DNA of 64,000 nt from Neurospora intermedia (taxonomy: Eukaryota; Ascomycota; Sordariomycetes; Sordariales; Sordariaceae). Position 1 is the stretch's first letter. Every line of letters begins with the position of its first letter. The stretch is from assembly GCA_037102815.1 (NCBI GenBank), contig BTPP01000007.1, forward strand, positions 1,736,001 through 1,800,000. The letters run 5' to 3'. A model generated the notes under the pieces. It was not told the DNA's origin, searched no databases, and saw only the letters and a program-made list of their open reading frames with translations. A program made the position numbers and the translations under genes. Of this stretch, positions 10,641 to 24,420 are shown one piece after another.

Positions 10641-13272
10641 TTAAATACTATTTAAACCTAACTTTATAATTTAAAACTTTATATTAACCTTTATATATAT
10701 TTCATTAACCTATTAATATATTATTTCACTTTATAAACGCCTTTTACAATATTTAATATATATTTTATTAACCTATTAATATATTATTTTACTTTATAAA
10801 CACTTTTTACAATATCCAATATATTATACTAATTCTTTTTTATACCTTTTTTATTAAATTTCACTATCTCTATTTACCTTTCTAATATTATATATTAAAA
10901 AATTATAAGGACGTACATCTCCTCGATACTTAGTATTATATATATTCTAAAATCAACTCCTTCCCTAGAACTGCCTTTTACAAAAATCTTCTACAAAACA
11001 GTAATAATATAGCCAAATTGCACCTCTACCGCTAAACGGAATAATAAGTATTAAATTTCATTAAATTATTATATACCCTTCGTAAAGTATTAAATTCCTT
11101 AAAATATTATATATAATTGTTTAAATATTTTTAGGAGAAGTAATAGAGATTTAAATAGGATCCTCCTATATTTTTAATCTATATACGTATCCTATTAGGA
11201 GAATACTACAAACTATCGCCTATACAGACTATTATAGTAGTAAAATTACTCTTATAAACTTAGATAATTAAAATATTAATTATTTTAATAAATTCGGTAA
11301 ATATTATAGTTAATCGAAATTATATAATTTTAGGGTTATCCTAAAAAAGTATCCGTATAATATATTCATCGCTACTAAATAGAACGATAAATATTAAATT
11401 TCACCAAATTATCGTATACCGGATCCTCCTATATTTTAAAATAAATCCTAACACTATACTATTATTCGATCTATTCCAAAATTATCTTAAACTCTCAATC
11501 CTAATCGAAAGTATTAAATATATAAACTATAATAGTAATAATATAATTATAAATATATATATTTTAATAGCCTTTTAAAATCGATTACTATTTATATAAA
11601 TATATTAGTAATAGTTAAATAGAAGAAAATATATATAACATTTCAAACCGTATTATCCGGACGAATTTATCCTCTATATTAACCAATATATTAGTTAAAT
11701 CCCCTAATATCTTCTATAATTCCTCTTCAATACTAACAATCCATTAATAGAGGCTATATACAAATTATTCTATAAAGACGGACTTATATTTAATATACTC
11801 TATACCTAATTATAACGCCTTATATAAACCCCGAACCTAAAAACCAACTACTTTAAACTTATATTATATATCCCGAATAAATACTTCTAAAATAGGGGCC
11901 TTTATAAATATAAATACTAGACAATCGTTTATATAATTAACTTCCTTCTTAAACCTTTAATAAATATACTAACTTATAAATCCTTTTCTCTATCGTTATA
12001 TTTACTTAAAATAAACGTACTACCGGGAAGCAATTTAATAACTTTAAATTCTTAAAATCAAACTTACTTACCTCTTTAATAGCAATTAAATTATTAACCT
12101 TTTTATTTACTAGGACCCAATCCTATTACTGGAATAGAGAGGAACGAAATAAATAATTCGTCCGAAACCGAAAATCGTATATACCTTAGGGTAAAGTAAT
12201 TACCGGATATTCTTTCAAATTATTAGGCTATTATAATAAATATTCAAAATCGCTAAACGTATTTTACTATTCTAATTACTTTTTGAAATTAACTTCCAAC
12301 TATATAACCCGAAATAATAATTTTAATTATATATAAAAGTCTCTAATTTATATATAGGAATTAGGATTACGTATCGATTAGTAGGCAATAATTTACATAG
12401 GCCAATATTATTTCAATACTATTAGAATCCCCGGTATAATATTATCCGTAATTATATCGGTATCGAATATAAGTAAATTAAAAGCGTATATAATAAAATA
12501 AAATTAAAGAAGGTAATAATATATTATATCGGTAATAATAAAGATAATTAACTAATAGTCCGGTTTAATTAATTCTATAATAATAAATTAGAAGGGACCT
12601 TCAACCTTATCCTAAACGGGGCCTATATTAAACGGACAGCCAAATTCGACAAACTTATATATATAATTAATTTAAAAAATAATTCTAATAATATCGTTCT
12701 CTTTAATTATATACTATAGTATAAAAAGGAATATATCTAACAATTAACTACGCAATACTAAATCCGTCTAATATATTCAAATATATTAATTTAGGTTATT
12801 ATATATATAAAACTATACGTACCTCCCCCCCCCTCTCTAAATCGCTACCCACTTCCGTCGGGTATTCAATAGTAGGCTTCACTAAAAACTCAATATCTAA
12901 ATACCCTTTAACTCTTTACTTCCCTTTCGTACTAAACTTTTTAAACGGCGGTAATTATATAAACTTTATTAATTATCCAATATACAAATACCCTTCTACC
13001 CTCTATTTACCTTTTATACTATATTTTTTAAATAGTAGTAATAATATAGACTTATTATCCTATATAAATATAAATATAATCGGGACTTATAAGTATTATA
13101 TATTAATTAAATCCAACGTCGATAGGAGAAGATATTATACCGCAAATAACTTTCTTTTCCTACCCCTACTCCGGGTAGAAAGACTAACAATAGATAATAT
13201 TATAATAAATCGTCCTCGACCTCTAACGACCTTTAATATTTAACTTCGTACAATTTATCTTTAATAAACCTA
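10641..13272. other. RIP-degraded sequence with codon-like remnants
   Basis: No intact gene. Around 11900-12300 one plus-strand reading frame keeps a protein-like composition between many breaks, suggesting a former gene of the enclosing element. The family was not recognised. A C10 tract lies near 12825. Confidence 0.35.
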
Positions 13273-13590
13273 TCTATAAAACGAACCAAGGTTAGTAACT
13301 ACATTATTAATTAAAATTCAGTCGAAACACATCCTAAACCCTATTATCTATACTTAATTAACTACGAAGAATAATAGGCTATAAATAAATAATAATCGTA
13401 AAACGTATCTAAAAGTATATTTTCAAACCGATTTATAAAACGAACTAAGGTTAGTAACTATATTATTAATTAAAGCTCGGTCGAAATATATCCTAAACTC
13501 TATTATCTACGCTTAACCGACTACGGAGGATAGTAAACTATAAGTAAATAATAATTGTAAAGTATATTTAAAAGCATTATTAAAACAATA
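13273..13590. repeat. Direct duplication, two copies ~159 bp apart
   Basis: The first copy starts TATAAAACGAACCAAGGTTA near 13275 and the second starts TATAAAACGAACTAAGGTTA near 13434. Both continue through GTAACTA, TTATTAATTAAA, a CTATTATCTA segment and a GTAAA-containing tail. The copies differ mainly by transitions. 159 is a multiple of three, so this could have been coding. Confidence 0.7.
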
Positions 13591-14460
13591 TAATAAAATA
13601 TAGTAGTATTAAAGGTAATTAAAATAAAATAACCGGATAAAAAATTAAAAGGGGTATAATATCTTAATAATAATACTAAGGACAACGGACAATTAAAATA
13701 TACGAATTATCGAAGGCGGAACCCTAAATTATTAAAAATAGGATAAACTCGATTAATTATATAAAATTAAACGTTTTATTAGGGAAGAAGGTATTAATAA
13801 TACTATAAATCCTTATAATAAGAATATTAAAGTAAAGGTAGTATAGTAAAGAAATAATATAATATATAATAGTAGGAGAAATCTATTAAAGTACTAATAT
13901 ACTATAAACTAATAGATTATTATAGAAAATACCTAAATATTTATTACTAAAGTATATAGCTATATATTATACTATAATAATTACTAATACTTACAAATTA
14001 TCCCCAATTAAGAAAAAGAAGCCGGCGTACTAATAAGGAGTAGAAAATCAATAAAGATTACGTCGGAATAGACCCACATAGCCTACGCACTAATATTTAC
14101 TAATAGGAATATAAAACTCCTTCCTAATTTAATCCGTAATCCTCGGTGTTAATTATTATACAATACTAGTAACATCTATCGTAACCAAACAAACGGAATC
14201 CCTAAGTAGAATTATTATAGATTATTTATTCTCGTTAAATAAATATTATAATTACTAAATAATCTATTATACTCCATCTCACTATTAAGCGAACGAATAA
14301 TATATATCTATAATAAACCTAATAATATACTAATAAATAACCGACCGCCGGCCCGACTCGCGAAGAAGGATATAAATATAAAAACGCAAAAACGGTTTAG
14401 ATTCTAGAATTTCAACTTTAAAAAATATATTAGAAATGCAAATTTAGCTTAAAAATATCT

Positions 14461-14676
14461 TTCTTATACTATAAATTTATATAAAACTAATTATACTATA
14501 ATAATATCAATTCCTTCTACAATTACTAACGATTCTTATATTATAAATTTATATAGAATTAGCCCTACTATAACAATATCGACTCCCTCTATAACTACTA
14601 ACAATTCTTATACTATAAATTTATATAGAATTAACCCTACTATAATAATATTAATTCCCTCTACGGCCGCCAGCGT
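14461..14676. repeat. 72-bp tandem repeat, three units
   Basis: Units begin TTCTTATACTATAAATTTAT at 14461, with near-identical starts at 14533 and 14605: period exactly 72. The length is a multiple of three (24 codons) and all three units keep the same length, which fits a former coding repeat. It lies 420 bases left of the LTR element. Confidence 0.75.
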
Positions 14677-15094
14677 TTTACTATCTTCTAAACCAACCAT
14701 TCCAAATAAATCCCTAAAGTACTACGGATAAAAAAGGTCGGAACTATTACTAAATTTCGTACGGCCTACCTTTCCTACTAATATTTAGCCGGATTAAAGG
14801 ACCTATAAATCGAATAAATAGAAGTTTATAAAGTACATTTAAAATCAAACTTACAACTCCAACGGATATTCAAATATTAATTATATATAAATTTGGTCCT
14901 CGAAAGTATATTAATAAACGATTTATATATAACCTTTATTTTTTTTATATCGACTTAAATTCGTTAATTATAATCGAATTAAGGAATAAACTATTAATAT
15001 TTATATTACTATTCCTAAAATAAAGTATCTCTAAGAGAGTTTCATCTCTACTATTATTAATATTTTATATAAATAAAGGGGGCGGATTACTCTT

Positions 15095-15392
15095 TGATAC
15101 GGGAGTATCACATGTATGATTAGATCAATTGACTAGAGTAGACTAGGCATAGCTTACAGCCATACCCACCCCCGATGGAGGCACTAGCACTGGTGCCCTG
15201 GCACGTGGCTAGGCACGTGCCTGGCTTGCCCGGTCGCTGGACCTGCAGGTTGGCTGCGGACCAGCGATAAGATAAGGGAATTCCTATAAAGGGATTCCCG
15301 CGCGGGGCGGCCTTCGGCTACGCCTTTCTTCCTCTATTATCTTCTTCTTTAATATTATAGATTACAATAAGCATCGTAGTATTACCCTATTA
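15095..15392 (+). repeat. 5' LTR of the chromovirus fossil
   Basis: 298 bp, begins TGATACGGGAGTATC. It contains a GC-rich middle (GTGGCTAGGCACGTGCCTGG, then CCCGGTCGCTGGACCTG) that escaped most RIP, and a TATAAA box near 15286. It ends with CCCTATTA, where the other LTR has CCCTATCA. No primer-binding site was confidently matched after it. Confidence 0.95.
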
Positions 15393-18300
15393 AGTAGTAG
15401 CTATAATTAAAAGGTTGTAATAACTATCGCGAATAGTATACTCCTCGTACCCTTATTCTAATAAGTTCGCTAATTGTTTATTTTGCGAGCTTACTAGTCC
15501 GATTAAACGATCTTCTGTCGCGTGTAGTACGTCGGTCCTACGATTACCCTTATTTTGTTAAATTCGCCGATTGTATAGATTGCGAGCTTTATAGTCCGAT
15601 TAAACGATCTTCCGTTTGTATAGGACGTTGATCCTACAATTATCCCTCTTTAGTCTATTAATTGTGTATTGCTTAGATAGTATTGTAAAGATTATACTTC
15701 TTTATTTTATACTATTGTACTTACATCGGCTTATATCGAACGAGTGTATTAAAACCTCTGTACTACTCCGATCTGAACTTTTTTATTGAACTTCGATGCG
15801 ACGGGTTACCCCGCGATTCGCTTATTTTTTGGATAGTTATTACTTCCTTTCTCCCTATTTGGAATTATTGGTCGTTTGTATAGAATACTGTTAGCAATAG
15901 ACTTATTCTCTTTATTTATTCTCCCTTACTATTACCTTAATCTTTTTATTTAAATACCCCTTCCCTAATTATAGGCGAAACGAGTTTGCGCTAATAGTTT
16001 AATCGGTAGTATCCATTATAGCTGGCGAAGACCCTCCCGACTAGGCGATTGTTCGTTGTTCGCTTCGCAAATTATTGGCACCCTCAATCTATAATGTCGA
16101 ACGCTTAAGTAGTTAATTTATATTACTTTAATACCAATTTAATAATCCCCCTCGGAATATTAATTCGATTTGCAATATTACTTAAGTTCGCGCTTCTATT
16201 CAACGCGACGATAGTTAGGTATAGCCTAAGCCCGGTATCGTCGGTACTATTATTTCTAGTATAATAAATACTCTCTCTTCTTTAAAATTCCGTCGGTCTT
16301 TTATTATTAACCCGCCCGAGAACTTTACGCCCCCTAAAATATCACTTTAAAAGCGCCCCTCCCCTTACGCTAATTATAATATTACTACCGCTGGACGTAA
16401 TAATAATTCGGGCTCGGATTCCGACGACCCGGACCTTCCTAAAAGAATTAATAATAAGAAGGTCTGGAAATATTTGAACTATATAGATGTTATGACTAAA
16501 TATTTGGATGTAAACCTGTACTAAATGAAGAACGAGATTTATAAGCAATTTTAGAAGAATTCGGCCGTAGCCGACGTAAGGGAAGTTCGTATTAATAATT
16601 TTATAGTATAAGTTAATAGTTTCGAGGTTAATATGTCTATTAATTATCGAGAGTTGTTGGTTGCCCTTACTTCGTAACTAAAATTATTTAAGGGTAAAGA
16701 GAAAGATTAAATGCCTGGATACTTCCTTAATAACCTCTTAGATTAGTCTAATATTACGGCAATCTATTATAGTAAGTCGGCTTTAGTATATCTAGACTTG
16801 GTCGACCTTTTGTCTAATAATGGCGAAGGTCCTTCGTCTAGATACTAAAAGTTAATTGTTTAGGATATTGACGAAGGTTCTTATATTAATATCCTATATA
16901 ATTTGTATTAAAACCCTCGTATTCGAGAAGTTGTCCCCGCCTTTATTGGCTAAGTACTTACGCGACCTTGTACTACCTATAATAGAAGCCTATTACTTCG
17001 TCTTTGTATACGCGCTACTCCGACCGGCAATACCCTTGCCGGTAAGATTCGTTATAATCCTTATTTTACTAATATATTTTGTAACGACGCCGAATTTAAT
17101 AAAAATAACTTTATAGAGTTTATTAATAGAGTAAAAGATTGTAACCTAGAGCTCCGCAGGCTGTTGAAGAAGTAGGCCGATATATATGAGAGATATCTCT
17201 AGTAGATTAAGGATTTGTATATTAAGCGTATTTATTCTGCTGTATATTCCGATTTGTTTTACGACGAATTTGGTAAAGCGGCCGTTAAGTACGCCGAGTG
17301 CGCTAAGAATGTCCTAGTTACCCTCGTTTATTTTATTTGTACTGCCCCTATTAGTGTTGATAGTAAGGCTAGAGATATTATCCCTTTATTTAAATTAAAT
17401 ACTAGTAAGGCTAGAGGAGGTGTACCCTTTATTCCCCCTAATAACTAGTTTATTGCAGCCGCGCCCGGCGACCTTAACGACGATGACCCTAATAATAACG
17501 ACGATAGCCTGCGTCCTATCGGTAATACTAATCGCTTTATTAGCTATAAGCCTACCTTTTTCAAATTAATTAATATGGACGAGGATAAAACCAAATTTAA
17601 GCGAAATAATATCGGCACTTTCAATCCCTTTGCCGATAACTTGGAGGATATAGGTATAATTGAGTCGGGTAGCAACCTCGTTTATATAAATGCTACTATA
17701 TTTAAGGACCGTTTGATTGCTCTCTTTGAAGATAATCTTATCGGATCTATTTATAAGCAATTTATCTATATATAGCCCCTCTTCCTCTAAGGTGCCGCTT
17801 ATATATAGTGGTATAATTAAATAATATTAGATAAGCATTGTACCCTAACTACGCTGGAGGAGTTGATTTTAGCTTTAGTAAAAAGATTTACCTCCGATAC
17901 GGCTATAGCTACCCGTAAGTTCAATTCTAAAAGAATTTCCTTATATAATGTATATAAAAACGAAAATGCTATTACTACTTATATTTTGAAATAGTTGTAT
18001 TTGGCCCGAACTATAGGTATCCTAACTAAGGAGGGTACTAATTGGTATAGTGTTATAGTATAGATTTGGAATAACTTTAGTACGGATATAAAGACTATTA
18101 TCCGGCCCCCTCCCGCGTACGGAGATATCGAGGCATACTTCGAGGAGATTGAGAAGATTCGAACTATCCTTTTTACTATAGCTAGGGATAAGTATTTTGT
18201 ATCTTCGTTTAATAGCTAGAATTATACTTATAGTTGCGATTTTAGCTATAATTATAATTAGAATTGCAATTACAACCCTAGTACTAATTAGTACTATAAT

Positions 18301-21300
18301 AACCGCGACCTTAATTGCAATTATAATACTAGCCTTACCCGTACCGATAACCGAAGTAAATTTCGCGACCGTACTCCCGACTAAAACCGCGACTATATTC
18401 GCAATTGTACCTCCGATTGTAATTGCGATTGTAATTGTAATTATACCTCCGACTGTAATTGCGACTGTAATTATAATCCGGCCTATAATTCGAGTAGGGA
18501 TTGTGTGTATTACGTTTAAGAGGAGGCTAAGGCGTAGGAGGTAGTTAATTTCGTTGGAGAATTTTTAGATAGATATAATTCGGATAATTCGGTTTACTAT
18601 GTGTATAGTAGTTAATTAATTTATTCTAAGTGCCTAATAGTATTCGATTTAGTGAAGATTAAAGTAGACTACGTTGCGGATTGTTATATTTAGGACCCTT
18701 ATATAGATTCTATTCCAAATGTTGCCGATAGTACCTCTTTTTATAAGTGTAGAGATTATAAGGAAATCTTCCTTAGTTAGAATAGTTTATTCGATTACTT
18801 TAATTATTATAAAAATAAGTTAGGAAGTGATTACTGGAATTAAGCTAGATCTACCTATTATATTTACGGTACTTCTATTATATTATTTAAAATTTAGACC
18901 GCTGTCCTATAGATAGACGAACTCTCTAAGCGAGGACTATTATTAGGATTTATTCACCTTTATATCGTCGCTAAAGTATCTTTTACTTCCGAAGAAGTTG
19001 AGATCTATATGGATCTAGGCGTAGTGAAAACTATTATTGGCCGGCCTTTCTTAAAAATTTTAAAGTATTTAATATTTATAGAATATTTAATAAGGATAAA
19101 AGGAATTAACGGCAAACCGATTAGGTTTACTAAATAGGCGACGTTTACCTTCTATTTCTCCGGAATCGATTCTAACGGAAATTTAATATTATTAAAAATT
19201 ATAGCGGCGGGCTGGGTAATCGACGAATTGGAACCTAACTTCTTACTGGCTAATTCCTTCTTGTACTTGAGATATATATATATCGACTACCGGAAAATCG
19301 AAGTCCGTCTTCTATAAGATAATTTTACTACGGTATTCGAAGTATTGAGATTATTAAACTAGTATTCTAGGAAGGTAGTAATAGAAAAGAAGGTTATTCT
19401 ACGGTTAGGAAAAGAGCGAATGACTTTAGTCTATTATATTGGGCTCCTTAGGGGTTGGAGTTTCTTGTTTGACTCTTCCTATTACGCTATAGTAAGCGTA
19501 ATTATTGACGCCCGCTCGCCTAAGGTTGCTTTAATGAAGAATATTACGAACTAGACGATAATAATCCTTCGTAAGTAGAAAATTAGTTCTATTACTAAGT
19601 GTATCGCCGATGGCTATTTTGCTATATTGTGGTCAAATATCTGCGAGTTGGCTATGGCCGCCTAAGTTTTGAGTATCTTAGAGAGCGACTTATTAATAAC
19701 TATTTTTTAAACGATAGAAGCTATTTGTTAGGCCTACTCCGTCCTAGTTAACGTTGACCTCGAATTTAATTTCTATAATATCTTTCCTACGAATAATAAT
19801 ATTTCGATAGTTAACGCTACAATAGAAGCCGGTCGAATAATATAATATGATAATACCTTGCCCAAGGCTATTTAAGCTCCCGATCTACCTTATATGCTAA
19901 ATAAATAGTCAATCCTAAGTATACGGATGAGTAAGAAGGTATTTAAAATTATAATTAGTAAAGGAGTATATATTTTTATAGGAAGTAAAAGAGTAGCGAA
20001 GGTTCTAATAGAATTAGTAAAGAGATTTCCTAAGTTTTAGAAGGAAGGAGGACTAGTAGATATACCCGAAGAGAATATAATAAGGGTCCCTTTGGTAGAT
20101 GGCTGGTAGAATTATAAAGTAGTTGTACGAATATATTCCGTTAGTAAAAAGGATTAAACTGTTATTAACGAAATCTTTAACGCCCTCTATAAGTAAGGTA
20201 AGATGGATTGGGTTAAGTATATTACTCCTTTTGCCTATTTAGTCTTTATTGTGTAGCGGGAAATTAAGAATGGCCCTAAGGGACGACCCGTTATCGATTT
20301 GAGAGTATTTAATAATTTAATAATTTTAAATAATTACCCCTTGCTTTTATAGGGAGAAATTATTGCTTTTATACGTAGAAAGATTATTATTACAATTATT
20401 AATACAGTTTTGTTCTTCTATTAATTTAGCGTTTGGTAGAAGTATAGAGATCGGTTTACTTTAATTACCCACCGAGGCTTTGAATAACCTACCGTCGCCC
20501 AAATGGGGTTTAAGAATATACTGGCCTATATTCAACGTTTTATAGATATATTGCTCCGAGAATATAGGGACTATTGTAGGGTCTATATCGACGATATTGT
20601 GATTGCTTCGGATTCGGTGGAGGATTATATTAAGTATTTTAATACTATTTTCACCCTCTTTACTTTAAAAAATATTATTCTATTTCTAAAGAAGTCTTAC
20701 CTCGGCTACTTTAGTATTGAGTTCTTAGGCTTCTATATTAATGGCTTCGGCTTATCGATAACGAAGGAGCGTATTTAAGCTTTTGCGAACTTCGCCTTCC
20801 TAAATAGCTTTAAAGTATTAAAATAATATATCGGTAGTATTAGTTTTTTGAGGTATTTAATTCTATATTATATATAGACCGTTGAACCGTTCTAGGCCCG
20901 AAAGGTCGTACTCTTCGCCGAAGGGCGCTAATTGGGTAAGGTAAAAGTGGGAAAGTTAGTTCGAAGAGTAGTATATTGTACTAGAACTTACTATTTAGTT
21001 ACTCTAACCGAGGACGCCGCTTTTAAAGTATTATAGAAAGCTATTTGCGAGGATAGTATTATTTTATATTATTTGGACCTAAATTGTATCGTATTCTTGT
21101 AAATCGATAGTTCACTCAAGTATAGGTTCGGCGTTATAGCTTTTTATTTGAAAGAAAAATATATTTGGACCGAGGGAACCACTATCCTATCCTCCCAAGT
21201 CCTACCTATTATATTTTTAAGTAAGGTATTAATTAAAGCCGAGACACGGTATAGGCCGTCGGAATTGGAGGTAGTTTGCCTAGTTTGGGTTGTAAAGAAG

Positions 21301-23360
21301 TTGCGTACCTAATTCTACGTATACAATAAAACTATAATCGTTCTAATAGACTATTTTGTAATAAAAGGAATTGTAGAGTAAATATCCCTAAGAACTTCTT
21401 CAATTGATAGGGCTAATCGTCGTCTAATTAACGCATTTATATATTTGTCGGAATATAAGTTTAAAGTCTTCTATATCTTTAGAAAGTTTAACTTTATACC
21501 CAACGTTTTGAGCCGCCTAAAGACTATTACCGGCAACGAATACCCTAACGGCGTTTCCGTCTTCGATAATGTATAGATAGAAGATAAGGCCCTATTCCTA
21601 GACGATATATAGTATACCTTTTCGGAGGTATAGATGGACCTTAAGTATTGTAAGGTATATATAGTAGTTTACGCCTCCGACAAGAAGTTCGCCCGGGTAA
21701 TAGAGTATTTGAAAGAGTATAAGAGGATTGTCGAGGATGGCGATATTGTCTTTTTAAAGCCCGGGTATCCTTTTTTTGTGAGAGACGGCTTTATATATAA
21801 CTAATAAACCGAACCCGGCGGAGGTACTACTAATAATTTATATATTCCCTATAAATATATAAAGGAAGTTTTGGAAGCCGCTTACAATAATAAGTATTAC
21901 TTCGGCTATAATAGAATAATATACAATTTGAAGGGAGTGTTTTTTCTTAATAAGGTACGATTAGTTAGGTAATATATTGAATATTGCCTAGCTTACTAAT
22001 TAAATTAAATTGACTATAATCCGCCAATTGGAGATTATTAGTCGATTAAGTTAGAGGAAGCCCTCCTTATACGGATTATTTCTATCGATTTTATTGTAAG
22101 CCTCCTAGAAGTATCCTCCGATAATACCCCCTAGTAAATACTTGGTTATACTACCTTCAATATTTTAATACCCGTTACTAATAAGACTTCTAAAAGGTTA
22201 TTATTAATTCCTAGCTATAAAAAATATATAGCTACCGAATAGGGAATTATTATAATCCGTATATTCTTGCTATACGACTGGGGATTTCCGATTGGCATTA
22301 TATTTAACCGAGACTGCAAATTTACATCGGCCTTCTAGAAAGGGATGTAGTTAGTTATAGGAACTAAGCTCCTTATAACTACTATATATTACCCTTCCGG
22401 TAATAGTATTATTAAATATAAGAACTAAATTATAGAGATAATTATTCGATTTTACACCTTCTACTACGACCTTGGTTATAATTAGCTATTTATTATATTG
22501 TCTCTCTAATAGAATTTTAATAGTGTATTTATTAAGAGTATTAAAGCTTCCTCCTATGAATATCTATTTGGTTATAAATTATTAGGATTAATGGAAATTG
22601 CTACTGGTACTTAAGATCGCTATACGTTCGAAGAGAATCTAGTTATTAGGGACTATATTCGCTAGGAAGCCTAATTGGCTATAGATTTTGTAATTACCAA
22701 TATTAAGCTTCGCTATAATGTTAGCTATAGGTAGGTAGACTTTAAAGTGGGCGATAAAGTCTTTCTTAAGTTCTACTATGGGTATTACCTATTTGGCCGC
22801 CCTTCCTGTAAAATATTATAGTAACGCTCTGGCCCCTTCGAAATTATTTAGAAGGTAGGCTACCTTACTTATAAATTGGATCTCCTAACTAGTATAAAGA
22901 TATACCTAGTAATATCCGTCGTATACCTCTCTCTGGCTCCTGGTAATAACGACCCGTTCGGACGATTAGCCCCCCCTCCCGGACCGGTTGAGGATTCTTA
23001 AAGTGATTCTGATTTTGACGCCGATTTACGCTACGAGATTGAGAAAATTGCTACTTACAAATGGGTCGATGGGAAGCTTTGGTATTACGTTAAGTGGAAA
23101 GGCTACGGCTATTAAGATAATTATTGGAAGGATACGAAGGATTTGAGTAAGGTTAAAGATATAGTAGAAGACTATTGGAAGTACCGGCCCGATGAGCGAA
23201 AGTGCGGAGTAGTTTATTTATACGTGGATGGTCAGTGAAGGGTTCGTTTTGTAGATAAAAAGGACCGTGCGGACTTTGGAGGATTGAGACGCTCAGTACG
23301 TTCGCGGAAGTGAGGCTATTCTATTAAGGATAATAGTGTTCTCTTTGTGGCGCCGGGATT

Positions 23361-23658
23361 TAATACGGGAGTATCGTATGTATAATTAGATTAATTGATT
23401 AGAGTAGACTGGGTATGGCTTATAATTATGCCTACCCCCGATGGAGGCATTGGTATTGGTGCCTTGGTACGTGGCTAGGTACGTGCCTGGCTTGCCCGGT
23501 CGCTGGACCTGTAGGTTGGCTGCGGACCAGCGATAAGATAAGGGAATTCCTATAAAGGGATTCCCGCGCGGGGCGGCCTTCGGCCACGCCTTTCTTCCTC
23601 TATTATCTTCTTCTTTAATATTACAGATTGCAATAAGCATCGTGGTATTACCCTATCA
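23361..23658 (+). repeat. 3' LTR of the chromovirus fossil
   Basis: Same length as the 5' copy and colinear with it. It begins TAATACGGGAGTATC and ends CCCTATCA. It is followed at once by CTCTT, the target duplication. Divergence from the 5' copy is all transitions and concentrated in the first third. Confidence 0.95.
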
Positions 23659-23663
23659 CTCTT

Positions 23664-24420
23664 ATAAAAATAATCGTCTACCTTTATTAGAAAAGTACCG
23701 GTAGAATTATAGGGAGAATAAGTATCCAATATAGGTAGGATAAATAAAGGGGGCAGATTATTATTAGCCTTATTAAATTTACTCTTATTAAAATATATTA
23801 GGTCGATATCTATCGGAATAATCCCGCCGTAAATATTAATATAGTTACTAGGAGGGATAGTAACTTAATAGGCATCTAATATAAGTAGGATAAACGAGGG
23901 GGGTAGATTATTATTAGCCTTATTAAATTTACTCTTATTAAAATATATTAGGTCGATATTTATTAGAGTAATTCTACTACGAATATTAATATAATTACCG
24001 AGAGGGATAGTAATTTAATAAGTATCTAATATAGGTAGAATAAGCGAAGGGGGCGGATTATTATCGGCCTTATTAAATTTACTCTTATTAGAACGTATTA
24101 GGTCAATTTTAGCGCTAGTATAGTTACCGGGAGGGGTAGTAATTTAATAAGTATCTAATATAAATAGAATAAACGAAGGGGGTAGAATATTATTAGCTTT
24201 ATTAAATTAGTAAATATCTAATATAAGTAGGATAAACGAAGGGGGTAGAATATTATTAACCTTATTAAATTAATAAATATCTAATATAGGTAGGATAGGC
24301 GAAGGGGGTAGATTATTATTAGCCTTATTAAATTTACTCTTATTAAAATATATTAAATTAATATCCATTAGAATAATCCCGCTACGAATATTAATATAAT
24401 TACTAGGAAGGTTAATAACT
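23664..24420 (-). repeat. Tandem repeat array with 150-, 129- and 63-bp units, all multiples of three
   Basis: The marker TAAACGAAGGGGGTAGATTA (variants) starts near 23741, 23891, 24041, 24170, 24233 and 24296: spacings 150, 150, 129, 63, 63. Every spacing is a multiple of three, as expected if indels were once filtered by a reading frame. One minus-strand frame through the array has few stops and runs on toward 25000. Part of the same unit (AAATAAAGGGGGCGGATTAC) also lies just left of the LTR element at about 15070, so the LTR element inserted into this array. Function unknown. Confidence 0.75.

Larger units (their letters stand above)
15095..23658 (+). mobile_element. Ty3/Gypsy LTR retrotransposon fossil (chromovirus), RIP-inactivated
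   Basis: Full-length by structure: two 298-bp LTRs (15095-15392 and 23361-23658) with TGATA...TATCA ends, and a perfect 5-bp target duplication CTCTT on each side (15090-15094, 23659-23663). Internal parts on the plus strand, in order: a gag-like region, protease-like region, reverse transcriptase (catalytic YIDD-type motif near 20590), RNase H (near 21060-21300), integrase (about 22000-22640) and a C-terminal chromodomain (about 23030-23180, WYYVKWKGY). The order PR-RT-RH-INT plus a chromodomain places it among the Chromoviridae-type Ty3/Gypsy elements. It is broken by dozens of changes and cannot be coding. The LTRs differ by roughly 25-30 transitions and no obvious transversions, so a clock age is not usable. 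It is less AT-rich than its surroundings, hence younger than the block it sits in. Confidence 0.95.
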
